From the NCBI GenBank assembly GCA_002633005.1, contig NMRA01000449.1:126001-190000 (forward strand): 64,000 bases of DNA, read 5' to 3'. A program made the position numbers and the translations under genes. Below, piece by piece: positions 1 through 13,300 of the stretch. Each line of letters begins with the position of its first letter. The first letter of the stretch is position 1. The notes beneath the pieces were generated by a model. It made no database searches and had not been told where the DNA came from. It worked only from the letters and a program-made list of their open reading frames with translations. This stretch comes from Phoronis australis (lineage: Eukaryota; Phoronida; Phoronidae).

Positions 1-1061
1 TTTTTGCATGAATGACGTGCTTCTAAAAATATTCCTCAGGGTCAGACCCTGGAGTTTAGTGATTCCTACCTGAGCTCACACGAAGCAGGACATTGAACCT
101 TGACTTAACGTCTTTGGTCATTTTTCAGACCTCTATCAGATTTCTCCTCTAGTGTGCAGTGGATGTTTTAAGTGTCTTTGGCGACGCCAATATATCTCGA
201 GTGTTGTAACGATGATTCGGTTAAGTGAATCTAATACGGTAGATTATGTAGCTCCTGCACACCTGCCTCCGAGGCAGACACTGAGACAGACTACTTCTCA
301 GGAGGACTCGTTCCACCTCCACATCAGCTCAACGTACTCTTATAAGGTGCTCAAATGTCTCGCTCTATACCTTGTGCATTTCCCAAGAGTTTCCAAAGTT
401 GTTTCTCTCCGCATTTTGTAGAAATACCACATTCGATGCGACTGGCAGTGCCAGATAAATAGATAAATTCGCAAACCCGCACTAGGGGTCAGCCATCATT
501 CAACTAACGCATTGCAAGCTTTAGTTTGGTATTCAGACGAATTGAATGAACAAATTTAGTAAAATTTCATATTTTATTGGGAAATGCTAGTGCCCTTAAA
601 ATTAATTAAAAACATTTAAGCAAACCAATTGTTTTAATTGTTGTATTATACCACGGTATATTAATGCGTAGAAACGGCGCACAACTAGTGACTGGTTAAA
701 CATGACAAATACACATACGCGGTCTGAAAATAGTGAAATTGAGACACCTATTACCAAGCCTGCCTGAAGGGCTGACAAAGTTTTTATTGTATTAATTTCA
801 AGGGTATGGAGTCTTCTACATGTCCATGTTATTATTTTTAGTTTTCTCGCGGGGGCAGCTTCGCTATAAGGGTACAACTTACTGCTGGTTTTTCACAAGA
901 ACCAAATGTACCTCCACGGAAACAGTTCCAGTGTTACCATGGTAACCGATATTGCAGTGTCGGTGCCGTTTTTACTGTTATTGGTCATGAGTCTATCATG
1001 TGATATGAAAATTGTTCAGAAACGATTCTGTTTGAAGCAGAAACTGGAGTAGAAAATTTGG
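1..1061. other. No gene seen
   Basis: Open frames here are short, lack recognisable motifs and do not join into exons. I see no RNA gene and no clear repeat. Confidence 0.5.
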
Positions 1062-1460
1062 TCAAAAATGACTCATTCCACACCAAGAAATTGCCCCATT
1101 TTGCCCCCAGAACACTTCCCTTGTATCTCCTAAACTACCAAACTTTGTGGTGTCATACTTCACCCATTTTTTCTCATCCCTAATGTGATTTATCAGACTA
1201 AACATGGATCTGAATGGCTGACCCCCCACCTTGCCGCTTGTTGGCTGTACAGTGGTCGGTGGATCCGTGGACTGATACTTAAAATCAGTTTCCCTCGTAG
1301 TTAAGACATCTTCAAGTGAAATCGTTGCTGATAATCTCCGCACACGAAACTCCGTAAACATGGGGTAAACAGGTCCCTCTTCAAGACGGCTACCGGGCAC
1401 AAGTTTCACTGAATGACAGACATTGCCGTTACCCATTGAAAACTGGTTCTCGGCAGCCAT
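1062..1460 (-). CDS. Unrecognised 132-residue open frame, possible first coding exon
   Basis: The frame starts in a favourable context (AACATGG) and runs 132 codons to a stop. It begins MAAENQFSMGNGNV and contains a mixed acidic and basic stretch (RLEEGPVYPMFTEF, then LEDVLTTRETDF). Composition is protein-like, with no low complexity, no signal peptide and no membrane segment. A possible splice donor (AAG|GTGGGG) follows codon 77 at 1,229, so the true exon may end at 1,230 and the C-terminal part may be intronic. I do not recognise the family. It could be a real 5' exon continuing below position 1, a single-exon gene or a transposon remnant. Confidence 0.3.
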   Translation of the reverse strand: MAAENQFSMGNGNVCHSVKLVPGSRLEEGPVYPMFTEFRVRRLSATISLEDVLTTRETDFKYQSTDPPTTVQPTSGKVGGQPFRSMFSLINHIRDEKKWVKYDTTKFGSLGDTREVFWGQNGAISWCGMSHF

Positions 1461-2465
1461 GTTGAAGAGTGACCTGTATACTCAACTTTCACCTGAAACT
1501 GCTTCTGGGTGAACTTTTATTTTTTCACAGTTTCTGCTGTAGGCCCACCTTAGTCCAAACTAAAGATATGCGTTCAAATGGTTTATGCACGCGAGAGTAA
1601 TGCGTTTCACGGGAAACTATTTTAGTAAAGACCCCAACATGAGAGCTAAAAGCCCGAGTCTATGCTCGAAATGTCTCCTTTGGACACAAGTTTGAAGCAT
1701 AAATCTAGGGACTATTAAGAGCGAACTGAAACAAGAACCACATCTGACACGTATGCGTAAACCACGGTATGCTCAAACACAAAATCATGGACACTTACCG
1801 TAGCGGACAAGAAATTTTCGACATATTTAGAAATTCGAGTTTGAAGTTTAGATCCTAATGGCAACAAGTTAAAGGGTCCACATTACAGATAGACATCCAT
1901 TAAACGTAAACAACGTTTGCAAATTTTGCTCGAAAAATTGTATCGACTGAATGCAGTTCAATTGTGCTGTCCAAAACAGCAACTTAACGTTACGCTGGAA
2001 CCTGGACAGCGTACATTTTAGTGTTTTAAGTTTACATTGAATAAGACGTACGAGTTCACACAGCACCAATGAAGTAACACAGCAAAAGTATTATTTTTAT
2101 ATTGAAACAGTATACTAACCTGTATTGGTCTGTGACATGTCTGTGATACAACAGGTGAGATAATCACCTCCTGAAACGAACGAACAAGGTCCTGATCTAG
2201 AATGCTTTTATCTCTAGGTCAAAATTGTCAGTAAATAGAAGTTGCGAACGTAATTACACGTACGTGATATCGCCTTAAAATGTCTGTTGAATTCCTTTCC
2301 CTTCGCAATGGCACTGTCACGAACCTACAATGCCAAAATATCCGTCGAACACTTTTTAGCCTCACGGTCGGTGTTCGTGGCATTGGAGTTCTACATGTCC
2401 TTTGTTGTTGGCGTCAGTATTTCTTAAAAGTTCTTCTCGGCTGCATGACTATATTAGTCCTCCCA
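1461..2465. other. No gene seen
   Basis: Only short frames without motifs. If the frame at 1,062-1,460 is a real 5' exon, its 5' UTR and promoter would lie in the lower part of this stretch. I see no TATA box I would commit to. Confidence 0.4.
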
Positions 2466-2531
2466 ATGAAGTATTACTGCTGTGCTCTGGGCTGCTACTC
2501 CAATGGGAAAACGTCGGATAAACGGCTTAAG
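2466..2531 (+). CDS. Possible first coding exon of a THAP-domain protein
   Basis: Twenty-two codons open with MKYYCCALGCYSNGKTSDK and are followed directly by a good splice donor (AAG|GTAGGT at 2,532). A Met followed by a short hydrophobic stretch and a C-x(2-4)-C pair, then a polar segment and a phase-0 intron, is how the first exon of many THAP zinc-finger proteins looks. THAP domains bind DNA through a C2CH zinc site. The remainder of the domain (an FP motif, a conserved Trp, and the C-x2-H pair) should be in a following exon, which I could not locate. The segment is short, so chance resemblance is possible. Confidence 0.33.
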
Positions 2532-3205
2532 GTAGGTGGACACACACAAAAAATAATTTTGACTGTTTTGTACATTTTTATGTCACCCTAATCTTTGATT
2601 CTTGACGCACAGTATACTGAAGAAAAATAATATCATTCTGAAAATCCAAAGTTGTTTTTTAACTGTATTTGACCAAGCTTCAGTAAGTCATATGGCTTGA
2701 GTGCTCACCAGCTCAGTGACTGACAACTGGGGCGGAGCTTATACAAGGACACTGGCTCTAATCTAACCTTGTCAACAAACATTGCGTAACCGGGCAATCG
2801 AGAGTGTTGTAGGCTACCAGCTGATAGATGTTGTAGCAAGAATAAAATAATTCTATTTTTGACCATACTAAAGTTGGTGGTGAAATGGTGAACTAGCTCC
2901 TGTTCCGAGCCTGAGCCTGTTAGTCCATCTGCAAAAAAATATGTTGAGTACGCCAAGTCCTACCGAAGCGATCACTGCAGTCAGCTTGAGGAGTCGGTGC
3001 AGAGATTGTGCGTGTACAAGAGAAGTCGGAAAGGTGAGGTGCCTTGCAAGAGGAAGCTGAACGTCGACGTGGGTGGTGTTGCACGATTCGGAGAGAGTGC
3101 ATGCACGCACTGTGAAGACACGCCGCGCGCGTGAGACATGGACAACTACATGCCGTAGGAGTAACTTGGTTCCCGGGCCTCACAAGCTGACGTCACGGAT
3201 TGATT

Positions 3206-3306
3206 GTGAAGGCCCANATTCACACCCCCAAACTGCCAAATGGAATCTGGGAGAATTTTAGGCAGGGCCATGGCCCCCTTGCTGCCCCCCTCCCTACATC
3301 CGTCAC
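3206..3306 (-). repeat. Truncated copy of the CGGATTTAGG-type short element
   Basis: Read on the minus strand, this begins CAGTGACGGATGTAGGGA, passes a G-rich tract and GGCCATGGC, then CTAAAATTCTCCCAGATTCC. It is then truncated, so the outer right end is missing. The same core occurs at 39,405-39,558 and 54,128-54,260, so this is a dispersed family. The terminal CGGAT..AGG motif resembles the ends of the longer element at 42,320-43,309. Confidence 0.7.
3217..3217. other. Unresolved base (N)
   Basis: A single N lies inside the short repeated element here. It probably marks an ambiguous consensus base rather than a scaffold gap. Confidence 0.9.
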
Positions 3307-5656
3307 TGTACAGTGTTACATTTGTCACAGTATTCACTCCTTAGAACACCACAATTTTCGACCCTTCAGGTAGCCACAATTCTAGAGCTACGCCCCTCCC
3401 CACGCTGCCATAATTGTTTCTTCCCATTTCCCTCTTTGAGGTGGGACCCCGCACAACTTGAGGGTCTTAAGCCATTCAGATCATCTTGGGTATATTCGGA
3501 GCATTAAATTTCTCCTTTAAGGTGAATTTAACCAGCTTGACTTTCAAACTTAGTGGAGAATGATTGGCCATAATGACCAAAAGTTTGAGCATGCACTGAA
3601 CACAATTACTTCCAAGGGCATCCAGAACAACTCGGGTGTTTTTGTAACCTCAAATTTCACCTAATAGGTGAACGCTTCAGTTAGCCTATTATTCTCAAGA
3701 CTGAAAATCACGTGACCTGCCATATTTTGGATAACGTTCATCTTCAAGAGGATATTTTAGGCTACGAAAATACCTGAAGTGCTTCGAAGAAAAATTTGTA
3801 AATAAGAAAATAGTTGACATGCTCTAGATGTTCCGAGGGTAAATTTGTACTACGAAAATACCCGAGAGGTGTCCCAAATGGGCCCTAAGCTTTAGTTTTA
3901 TGCATAATCTGATACCAGAAGAATCTCCACCCATTTAGACAGTGAGAAATATTTTTGTGTTTTAAAATTTAACTGAAATAAATGTTTTTGCATGAATCAA
4001 GTCAAAATAATGATGAAAAAGAAGCTGGAAATCTAGTAAGAGGGAATAAAAACAAAAAAAGGAAATCCTCTTAAAAGAGGAAAATTCCAAGCCCTGTATA
4101 TATCCCTGTCTCAAGTTGTTCCTTAGTGGACTTGGAAAAACTCAAACTTTGTTATTGCTCAAAGCCATGGTTAATGGACCTGGTCTTAAGCAATAAGAAA
4201 CTATCAGTTCAAGTGAAGCCAATATGCCACGTGTATTCTCAGTAAGGAACATAACATGAAGATTCACACCGGACACTAGTATCCAAATCCAACTGATGGA
4301 CATGCCAATCTTCATGCGAGCAATTGTGATTAGATTTACCAGCTACTATTTTGGCCAAAAACAACATTGTTAGTACAAGACCAATCTTATATTGTTACAT
4401 GATGGTTCTAAAAAGAGGTTGGATTAATAGCAGCTTGAAAAATGGTACACTTTGTGCATAAGGAACTTAAGAAGGGTTCATTTTTTCAATACAGTTTAGT
4501 ACAGATGTTTTCTTATTTTCCACCATGTATTTAAATGCTTTTTGGGCTAAACATATTCTAGCCCAGTCTTGTATGGATTGATTTAAAACCCTGAAAAGGG
4601 ATTATGTGATCATGTTTGGCAATACACCTCTAGAGTGAAGCTTTCAATCCAAATCGAACTCGAAATTGTTTTTGTCACTTCCAGTCCACTTTCTTGCGAG
4701 ATCAAGAAAGTACTTAATGACCACTAGATTCGGACTAAAATTTGAGTAAAAACTGAAGATTTCTAGTAAAACCTCGAACTCAGACTCGAACTTTTAGCTC
4801 TAATGCTGGGATAAGTAATTGCCATCAATAAGCTCTCCAATATAGAATAAAAGAAACTTATCTCGAGTTCAAACAAAAGTAGAATAGAAAATAACAAAAA
4901 ATCTTGAGTAAAAAGTTGAGACCCAGGGCCCAGATGTTATTTTCATAATAGTCTATGCTTTCGCAAGGCAGTGAATGTGGAACTTGAGTGGAAGCCGGGT
5001 CTTTAATAACCTATTCCCCCAGCACCACTGGTGTAGTCAGAATTATTCAACAGAGGTTGCCAAACTTGAAATTGTTGGCGACCAATGATTGTGACTGTAA
5101 TGATAGGAAACCTGGAGGCACTGCATGAACAGGGGACAGGGACAGAGGAGCTAGGCAAGCACAAAACTGAAATGAGTTTCTATCAGGGGAAGGGTCTGCA
5201 ATGAAGAGGGTGTAGCCTTGCTGTGCGTCCTATAGCTATGTTAATGCCGAGATTTAGTACTTCAGTCTATCCTTAAACTAGACCATATTTCTAATCAATA
5301 TATCAGAAAAATAAAGTTCCCAATGTTAGACAAATTTCTTAGCATGTTGTGTCTTTTGTAGCTTATGAGTGTAATATTTCCAGGAACACATTAATGATGT
5401 CACGGTTTTTAATTTTGAGTCAATGTGAGGGTGTTTGCCAGTGCGAATGTTCTCAAGGATTTCATACTGCCCAACTCTTGCCACAAGGAGACCCCCTCAA
5501 TAAGAGTCAAATTTGTAATTTTGAAAAACTTTTCGAAAAGACCGAAATGTTGACTAAAATCACTGCTGTATTATGTAGATCATAACCACAAGAATGAAAC
5601 ACTAGCTTGTTGCTCAAAACACTGAGCAAAGCATAATGGTAATAGTCACATACAGG

Positions 5657-5748
5657 GGACCCCCACTTTGAGAACCAGTGTTTTCTACTGCATAACAAGA
5701 ACCAGTTTTTCACTGGCGTTAAAACATGTTCTCAAAATGCGGATTGCC
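5657..5748. repeat. Short palindromic element, 'TTTGAGAACC' family, copy 1
   Basis: The left end reads GGGACCCCCACTTTGAGAAC. The right end holds GTTCTCAAAATGCGG, which is inverted relative to the left. Related inverted ends are found at 25,033-25,098 and 28,956-29,066. The size (about 90 bp) and structure fit a non-autonomous miniature inverted-repeat element. No target-site duplication is clear. Confidence 0.6.
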
Positions 5749-8700
5749 AGTGAGTGACTATTGCCTGGATAACAATCCAACCCACCTAACACACAAGAAA
5801 TTGTCGATTTGGGTTAAGTGACCCAACTTAAAATCAATGAAGTACCATGACCTCCCAATTTTGAAATGTGAGATGATTTTGCAACTAGTCATTTCAACGA
5901 ACCAGGTTTTTAAAGCTCGATTGCTTACATAGTCTAACTCCAAAATGACCATAATAGTTTTTGAATGTTTTAGAATGGTTCTGGTTTTGCAATTAGACAG
6001 AAATTAATAGATTGTTGCAAACTGCAGCACTTGACATCATGTGAATGTGGAAAGCAAAAAAATGAAACAGTCGACGAGTCGGGGTCCAAGAGAGAGGACA
6101 CTTGCATAGATTGCATATGATCAAATGTGCCCCTCTGACCAGTGACTCAGGCATTGCAAAAGTCACCATGAAAGGGCAAATTTCCAAATAAATTCCACAC
6201 AAAAGTGTTTACTTTTAGGTTTGAACTGTATAAAATGATCCATTTTTACACCATAACCACTGAATGTTTCATATACAACTGAGGCTTCTTGTGTTAAAAA
6301 GAATACAGTCCACCTTTTTGCTGAAATTCAATTCCCTGTAAATAATAACTTTGCATAATAATTATTATGTTATCAGAAAAGTTGACTATTCCATTGAGGC
6401 TCTAACCAAAATGGGTCAGTTTTAATGACTGTGCCAACTCACATAAGGGTGAGGTTTTATCTTGCTAAAGAGTGGGTATAATCCTAATTTCACAGCAACA
6501 AACACCCTCCGAAATAATTGAACACTCCACACGACTGTACGATGCCGTCGATGGCAGTCATTGTTGAATGGCACCGCCAAAAGCGATAATGTCAGTCATT
6601 ATAAAATTATTGCTAGACTACTTAATGTTTGTGTGTTTAGGACCATTGACTGAATTTTTATGCTCCTAACTTCTGTTAGTAGTGACAAGTGTGCCAGTCT
6701 ACTATGCAATGACAATGAATAATAGCAGAATTTCAGCATATATCCTTATCTGACCCACTAGTTCAACCTTCACGGCATTCACGGGAGCTAATATAACGTA
6801 CATGAACACGTCAACATACGAGAGGGTGTGCTCTGAAAAGATCGAGACAATCTCCCATGGCCGCGACGCACTCGGCCTAAAATGACTGTTGAGTGTTGTG
6901 GGTGGCCTAATTTCTTCCACAAATTATTTCGTAAAAAGTCACATCACTTCAGAATGCAGCATAGCATACAAGATAATTATATAAAATGTTTCGGATAAGA
7001 TACTGGTGATGTATTCTTGACTCGTTAGCTTTGAAATGCGGGAGTTTGATGAAAACAGAGAGATTTAAACGGCTGTAAATCCATCGACATTTTTTACTGG
7101 AAGACGCCATGTTGGTGAACTAGTTTGACCCATTATACAACTGACTAATAGAATGCCTTGTTTCTTGAAATCGGAACAGCCAATGATATTCCAAGAATGC
7201 GGATGGAAAAGTGCCCTGTAGCAGACCCCAACCAACCTCGAGGGTCTGTGCTGGAGACTAAGTTGAGTTTTTGCAGATAAATCGTGCTTCTGTGCTAGGA
7301 ACGCGCCGTGGAGAAACTAGGCTGTCAAACTCAGGGGATTTTTAACTTGCCACCGGCAGTAACCCAACGAATTAGAGAAATGACCCAGTGTTCAACATAG
7401 CAAAATTGTTCTCGTGCATAGATTCAAACGTATCCCTGAATTAAAGCTCATGATATTATACAATTTTAGAGGAAAGCAATATAAAAAACTTTGGTAACTT
7501 GAGAATCTCACCCAAGCGACGCTATTTGCGCAGAAAGTGATTTTTTCTTATCCCTGAGTCCATTCGGTCAAAATGTCGGCGGTGCAGGCATGTGAAAATG
7601 CTGAATCATTATGATGAAAGTAGGCCAAGTTCTTTATCCTCGTCGCCAATATTGTTATGTAAACTGTAACGCGGCAATTTGATATAACACATATATTGCT
7701 TTAAGAAGAGACGGTAACTACATTTATATGCGCTAACTGCGAAGCGATACCGAAGCTAGTTTACAGTGAAACAACACGTGTAGTTGAGATAAAAGGTCAT
7801 ATATATTATGACAAACTAAACTACAAAGAGAAATTGAGTGAAAAATGAAAGTTGGAGAGAATTGTGGACGATGGCCCAGTGTTGCGACAAGACAAAGAGA
7901 TCACGTGGTACCATTGAACCAATAATCGTAAAACAAAGAGGGTCACAGACCTGAGAATCCAAACAATATGATAATGAGGACGAGGCAGTATAGCTTACAT
8001 AAAATAATTTAATACTTAAATAGTTTATAATATTGGAATACCAACAAATAGGTCTATGTGAGAGGAGAGTTCAGATGAGTAGCATAAACAATCAACACGT
8101 GGTTTTAATAAGCGGTCAGGCACACCAGTACAGCAGACAATAGATCAACGCTAAGCTCCGCCCACGTGACAGCCATATTTGATTTGGTCGTCTGTCGTCC
8201 TTCACAAATTTGAAAAAATGATTAAAATTACGCTTTAAACAAACAGGTATGTCACATTTTCTAAACATGAAGTAAATATCAGCTTTATTTCTAATACATC
8301 AACAAAAATTGGAATTTATGACCGCACATTCTGAACGAAATTTGACCTCAAGTGGCAATCGACACCCTCTTAACTTCAAAGCGGTTTTTCTCGGCTCGTG
8401 ACTTCAGGGTAGTGACAAAATTCTCGGGCCTATTTTTCCGCAACACGTGGGTCAATTTTTACGTAATTTGCAAATTTGAAATCCTCTTGGACTGAAATAA
8501 AATCTCTTGCCAGGGTTTTTTGGTACATGGACCAGATTTTTAGTTATTAGACGGAAAGTGACCAAATGACAGAAAGTGGCGTGCTTGTCCCACCTCATAC
8601 GCAAAAAATGCCAAAAATCAAGATCATTAGGATTTTGTACACATATTTGGTATGGATAAGTAGAATATTACATAAGAAAACAGTTGATGATAATGCATTT

Positions 8701-9534
8701 TGAAAAAAAATCGAGGTAAAACTGGATTTTTTGAAAATTAAAAATTTAATACGATTTAAAAAAAATGAATAATAAAAACTTTTTTTTTCGACTTTTGTCA
8801 CTTTCAGAGTCATGTCTAACTAGTTAAAACTCCCTTTTTACTCATTTTAGTTGGGAACCTGGAGATTTGACCAGTGTATACACCTACCTTAAATTACCAA
8901 GAATTTTAACCGTGTTAGCCAGAGGCATCGGTATATTAATATACACTGTATGCTCAAATACGACAAATGTCTTTAATAAAATAGGTACTAGTTCGGGTTA
9001 AACACCCACTGCTTTGACATTTATGGTTGGGCGAACCTTTTTCTTTTCAGGGGTTTAATTTTATAAGCAAAGTTATTTGTAGCGAACTATTTTAGTATTG
9101 CGCTATCTCACAAAGAAAAAATAATTGGACAAATTAAGGACCCTGCTAACTCAACATGAATATGCTGGCATAACTGTGCACGTAACAAAGCCCACCTTAT
9201 AAGCTTGATGAGATTTAGGGGTTATGTGTAAAAGTTCGAGACCTGGTTATAGTTTATAGTCAAACATCATCGACACAATAAAAGGTTTCGCTTTAACTCT
9301 GCTTTTCGGTTATAAGTATACAGCATTAGTAACTTTATATCGTGTCTCTAAAGGGGGTCACCCACGTAATCATCTAAAACCTTTGTCTATATAGACTATG
9401 AACATGTCAGATATATCGCGACAGGGGGCGTCATTAACTTCTCACTTTCTACGCGTATTGCTAATGATGACTGATGAAAAATATCAAGTGTTAATCAAGT
9501 AAGTAAATAACGACATATCTATCCAACGTTTCGG
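5749..9534. other. Long stretch without gene
   Basis: AT-rich DNA with only short frames. I found no exon-like segment with splice sites and no RNA gene. It lies just downstream of the 3' end of the minus-strand SLC17 gene and could include its 3' UTR. Confidence 0.45.
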
Positions 9535-9540
9535 TTTATT
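9535..9540 (-). terminator. Candidate polyadenylation signal of the SLC17 gene
   Basis: TTTATT on the plus strand is AATAAA on the minus strand, about 610 bases beyond the SLC17 stop codon. A weaker ATTAAA lies nearer, at 9,726-9,731. Which one is used cannot be told from sequence. Confidence 0.25.
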
Positions 9541-10147
9541 ACTCTAAACCATTGTCAAGGAAACAGTTCACAGACTCTAAACAGGCGACACAGGTAAAGA
9601 AGAGACTGTACAGGTACACGTCAAAATACATTGTGATGGGAGAGACCAGAAATCAGAACAGTTGGAGCTCAAATGAACCAATGTTTCTATTGAGATAACG
9701 CTCAACATGGTTCAACCGAGATAATTTTAATGCAACGTTTTATCAAGGGAAACAAAAGAGTCATTTTAGAAAACCATCTTTTGATATCCATTGAAATTTT
9801 GAGAAAAAATAGCTGGTCCATATTTTTTAACAAAGGCAAATGGCGATTTCCACCCAGTCACTCATAAACCTGGGTGCCAGTAAATGTTTGAAGCTTGCAA
9901 TAGAATCCGTGTTTTCATAAGAAAAACAAAACACGTGAAAGACCACGGTAGCTTTCCTTTAGTAATCCTCAGAACGATCTGAAAGTATAAACATTTGATG
10001 AAATTCGCTGACAACGGACTGAAACCTATATATGCACTTCATTTTTAATTATAGATTGTTGTTCAAAGCGATTGTTTTTGGTTGGAGCAGTTAATATAAC
10101 AGATTAGAACTTTTACATAGTTATAGATCCATAGTTTGCGGTTATGT

Positions 10148-10330
10148 TCATGGCTGCTTTTGATCTTTTCCCTCGTGTTTCTCCAATTCGTACAAGTCTG
10201 TTAATCTGTCGTCCATATCCATGGCCCATGCTTGTTTTTCGCCACTTGCCAGGATGCAGTAAACAATGGCGCCAAACAGATAGACAGAGGCCCAAATGTA
10301 GAATACCTTTTGCCATTCAGATCGGGAACC
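10148..10330 (-). CDS. SLC17 last exon: TM12 and C-tail
   Basis: The acceptor GGTTGGTTTCAG precedes GSRSEWQKVFYIWAS, TM12 (VYLFGAIVYCILAS), then GEKQAWA and a charged tail rich in Asp, Glu and Lys ending KQP before TGA at 10,148-10,150. The W..VF.I...Y..G...Y...ASGE.Q.WA pattern is the usual end of SLC17 carriers. Confidence 0.95.
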   Translation of the reverse strand, partial: GSRSEWQKVFYIWASVYLFGAIVYCILASGEKQAWAMDMDDRLTDLYELEKHEGKDQKQP

Positions 10331-13300
10331 CTGAAACCAACCAAAATTGTTTCAAATGAGGTGATATTGGTGAATGCCATGTACTGGGTTTCCCAGTTCT
10401 TGAAATAGCACCAGATTTATTATTTATGGTATTTGTTCGAAACAAATCAATGTATTAAACTGATGACGCAATGGTACTCACGTTAGGTGTTAAAGCGCTA
10501 ACGGCAGATGGAGCCACCATGCCGGGAATCGTAGCTGCTGTATTAGTTATGCCGAACAGCACACCGGCGTATCTTCAAAATGATAATAAAACACATGTTC
10601 AACTCCAGTTATTCTTACAAAGTAAAAACTTAGACATAGCATGAAACAATCAAAAGAAATCAGAAGACCACTCTTGGTGTCTTATTTCGGATTCAGATTA
10701 AACCTTGTGTACGTGATCATGGTGCTGATACAAAATTCACTTATTGACCTATAAATTTTTTAGCCTCAATTCTTCACAGGTTCACAAGAAAATGGCACGT
10801 ATTTTTTCATTCCAGAAACAGCAAATTTCCAATATCAAAAGCGGATAGATTGCATGCATTGATAGAAAACCTATACTGGGATTAGGAATTCACACAAACG
10901 GACTACCAAATAAAATACAACACATAATTTATCGGCATCCATCACGTAGCAGGGGGATAAATCTAGAGGCACTTTTTGTAGTGTTAAAAGTGAATGTCAC
11001 TCAAGTGCTTCTACACGCCAGTTTGCGGGAATGTGGACATTGAAAAATATGTTCAGTGATACGTCTTGGGTGTGTGAACAAATTTAAGAAATCTCTCCAA
11101 TGAAAAATTTTCAGTTCTTGTTTAATAAATGTCCCAATATTGCGTATGCTACACTTTTAAACAATTGATTTCTGTAACTTCAATACATTTAAAATGATTT
11201 AAAGCATAAAGAATTAATAAGGATCAACATTTTAGAGACCATAATTCTGTCTGACATATCCAAACACCATGTAACCCATTGAACTTTCACAACTGACCGT
11301 GGGTCAGAGGTCACTCAGGCATAAGTGATGACACAATTGCCTGTTGTTGTTGCCCAAAACGGTTAACACTCATAGAGACAATTTCAATATGGCTGATATG
11401 AATAGTTCATATGATTTTTGATGATTTTTTGTGATTTCACTTTTAAGGAGATTTGTCTCTGATTTATAAGAGATTCTTGTAACCCACATTGGCGATCGTC
11501 TGCTCAATACGCTGGCGTTTTATATTGGATGGATAGTCTCATGTAATAAAATGAAGTTGTCACAACAGATGGCATAACGATGTATGCTGATGGTGGTGCT
11601 TGTAATAACAGCTATTCTAGAACCGCGTGTGTTTTGTGACGTCTTAAGCTATTCCTGTGTGTGTGAGGAACGTGCCGGTAACGTGAAGTTGTGTTCACGT
11701 GTAGTCATTTCCCCAGTAATTTGAAACCCACTTTTTCTAGCCATTGGTTCAAACCGGCCAAATGACGTATTTAGGGCGCACTGATTGGTTTAAAAAAATC
11801 TCCAGTTTGAACTTTCATATACATATATTTGACTGTAGAAAGGGTGACTCCGCTAATTTAGTATTATGAGAAGACATTACAACGAAAGCACGACTGTTGT
11901 GGGTGCATTTTAACTTGATTCAAGTGCGATTTTAAAGGGAACTGTTGGAGTTGTCAGTAATCAAAGCATTAAATCTCAAGTCTTTATTTACACTATAACA
12001 CCAATTCGGTCCCTGCATATAATCAGTGGAGTTGGGATGCTTTGAAAAGGTTTATGTGTTTAACCCTACAAGACACTTTTCCCCACAGCATCTTATGCTT
12101 ACTGCTAGATGCCACTGTAGGTAAAACGTAACCAATTGCGTTTCTCTTTGGCCATTCCGTTCTCTATTGTGTGATCCGAGTGAACCGGGTGATGACCTTC
12201 ATTTATGGCAGTTGCACCCAAGTGTCGGAGACAGAAAAGTGACAGTTCGTCAGCAAATAATCATGCAGGGAACATAAGTCGTTTAATGCTGTCCTTTTAT
12301 TTGTTTATTCTTTTTGTGAAAACATTAACGGCGGAAAGAACCGGGAAATTATCGATAGGTTGAGGTTAAAACGACCAGGGAAACCTGAAATATCGTATAA
12401 ATCGCGTTGTACAGCTAAATTCCTCATTGCGGTGGGTCTCCTATGACGTTAGATGATGGCCAAAGTAGGCAGGAGGCATGGACAACACGGGAACGTCAAA
12501 AGCTGAAGTGCACGAGAATGACAGAAGGGGTTGGACAAACTGGTGTCAATTGGGAGATTTCCTCTCGTCTAATTAATTCTTTCTGTGCTGATGAGTTGAT
12601 GTTGTGAAGGGTTTGTTCGTCATAGGGACTGCAAGTTTCCCAAGCTCAACGGCCCGGAACAATTGTGACACTTCCTAAGTGGCGGGCCCACGCAACCAGA
12701 GGTGAAGTGATAGCGACTGGGGTATGTACGACACATGTCAAGACTCCACAAAAGCTTCCTTCAGAGCTCAACCCTAGTCATAATTCCCCATTCAGAAGCA
12801 CCAGGCCATTTCCCCCAGTCATCCACGTAAGCCATTATGTACTTGAACATAAGATAATCGACACTTAACGTGTACCTTGAGTTAGCACAAAAGTAGAACA
12901 AGAAGTGCCAAAAATAATTTCGAGTCCGATTTCGAATAGATTATATCCCGAGCCCTTATTTGACAAAGTGACTCGCCTGAGACCACCTGCTGTTGAATCG
13001 CGCGCGAAATATATGAGACTATATTTGACTTTGGGACCATACATCAACGGTGTACCCAGGTGCCCGTGGGGAAATTTCCGATAGAGGGCGTTGGTGTCAA
13101 ACATTTGCAAACCATAATTACGCCATTAATAGAACAAAAAATTGATCATATCCTGTTGACAAAGGAGCAGCTGAATAAATATTTTTTCCGTTAAGCAGTA
13201 ATTCTGCAATTACTTTAGGAAATGAACCGAAATCGTTGCTTTGCTAGTTGAGCTTGGCTGGCAATGTTTTCCTGGTATCAGATATATTATTGCGAAAAAC

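Larger units (their letters stand above)
2532..5656. other. Non-coding stretch holding one transposon-derived repeat
   Basis: No gene is supported. Apart from the repeat at 3,206-3,306, I see only AT-rich unique-looking DNA and short chance frames. The overlapping minus-strand frames at 2,705-3,183 have no recognisable motif. Confidence 0.45.

Noticed and set aside
10144-10359. Plus-strand 71-codon frame
   Set aside because: Antisense shadow of the SLC17 last exon.
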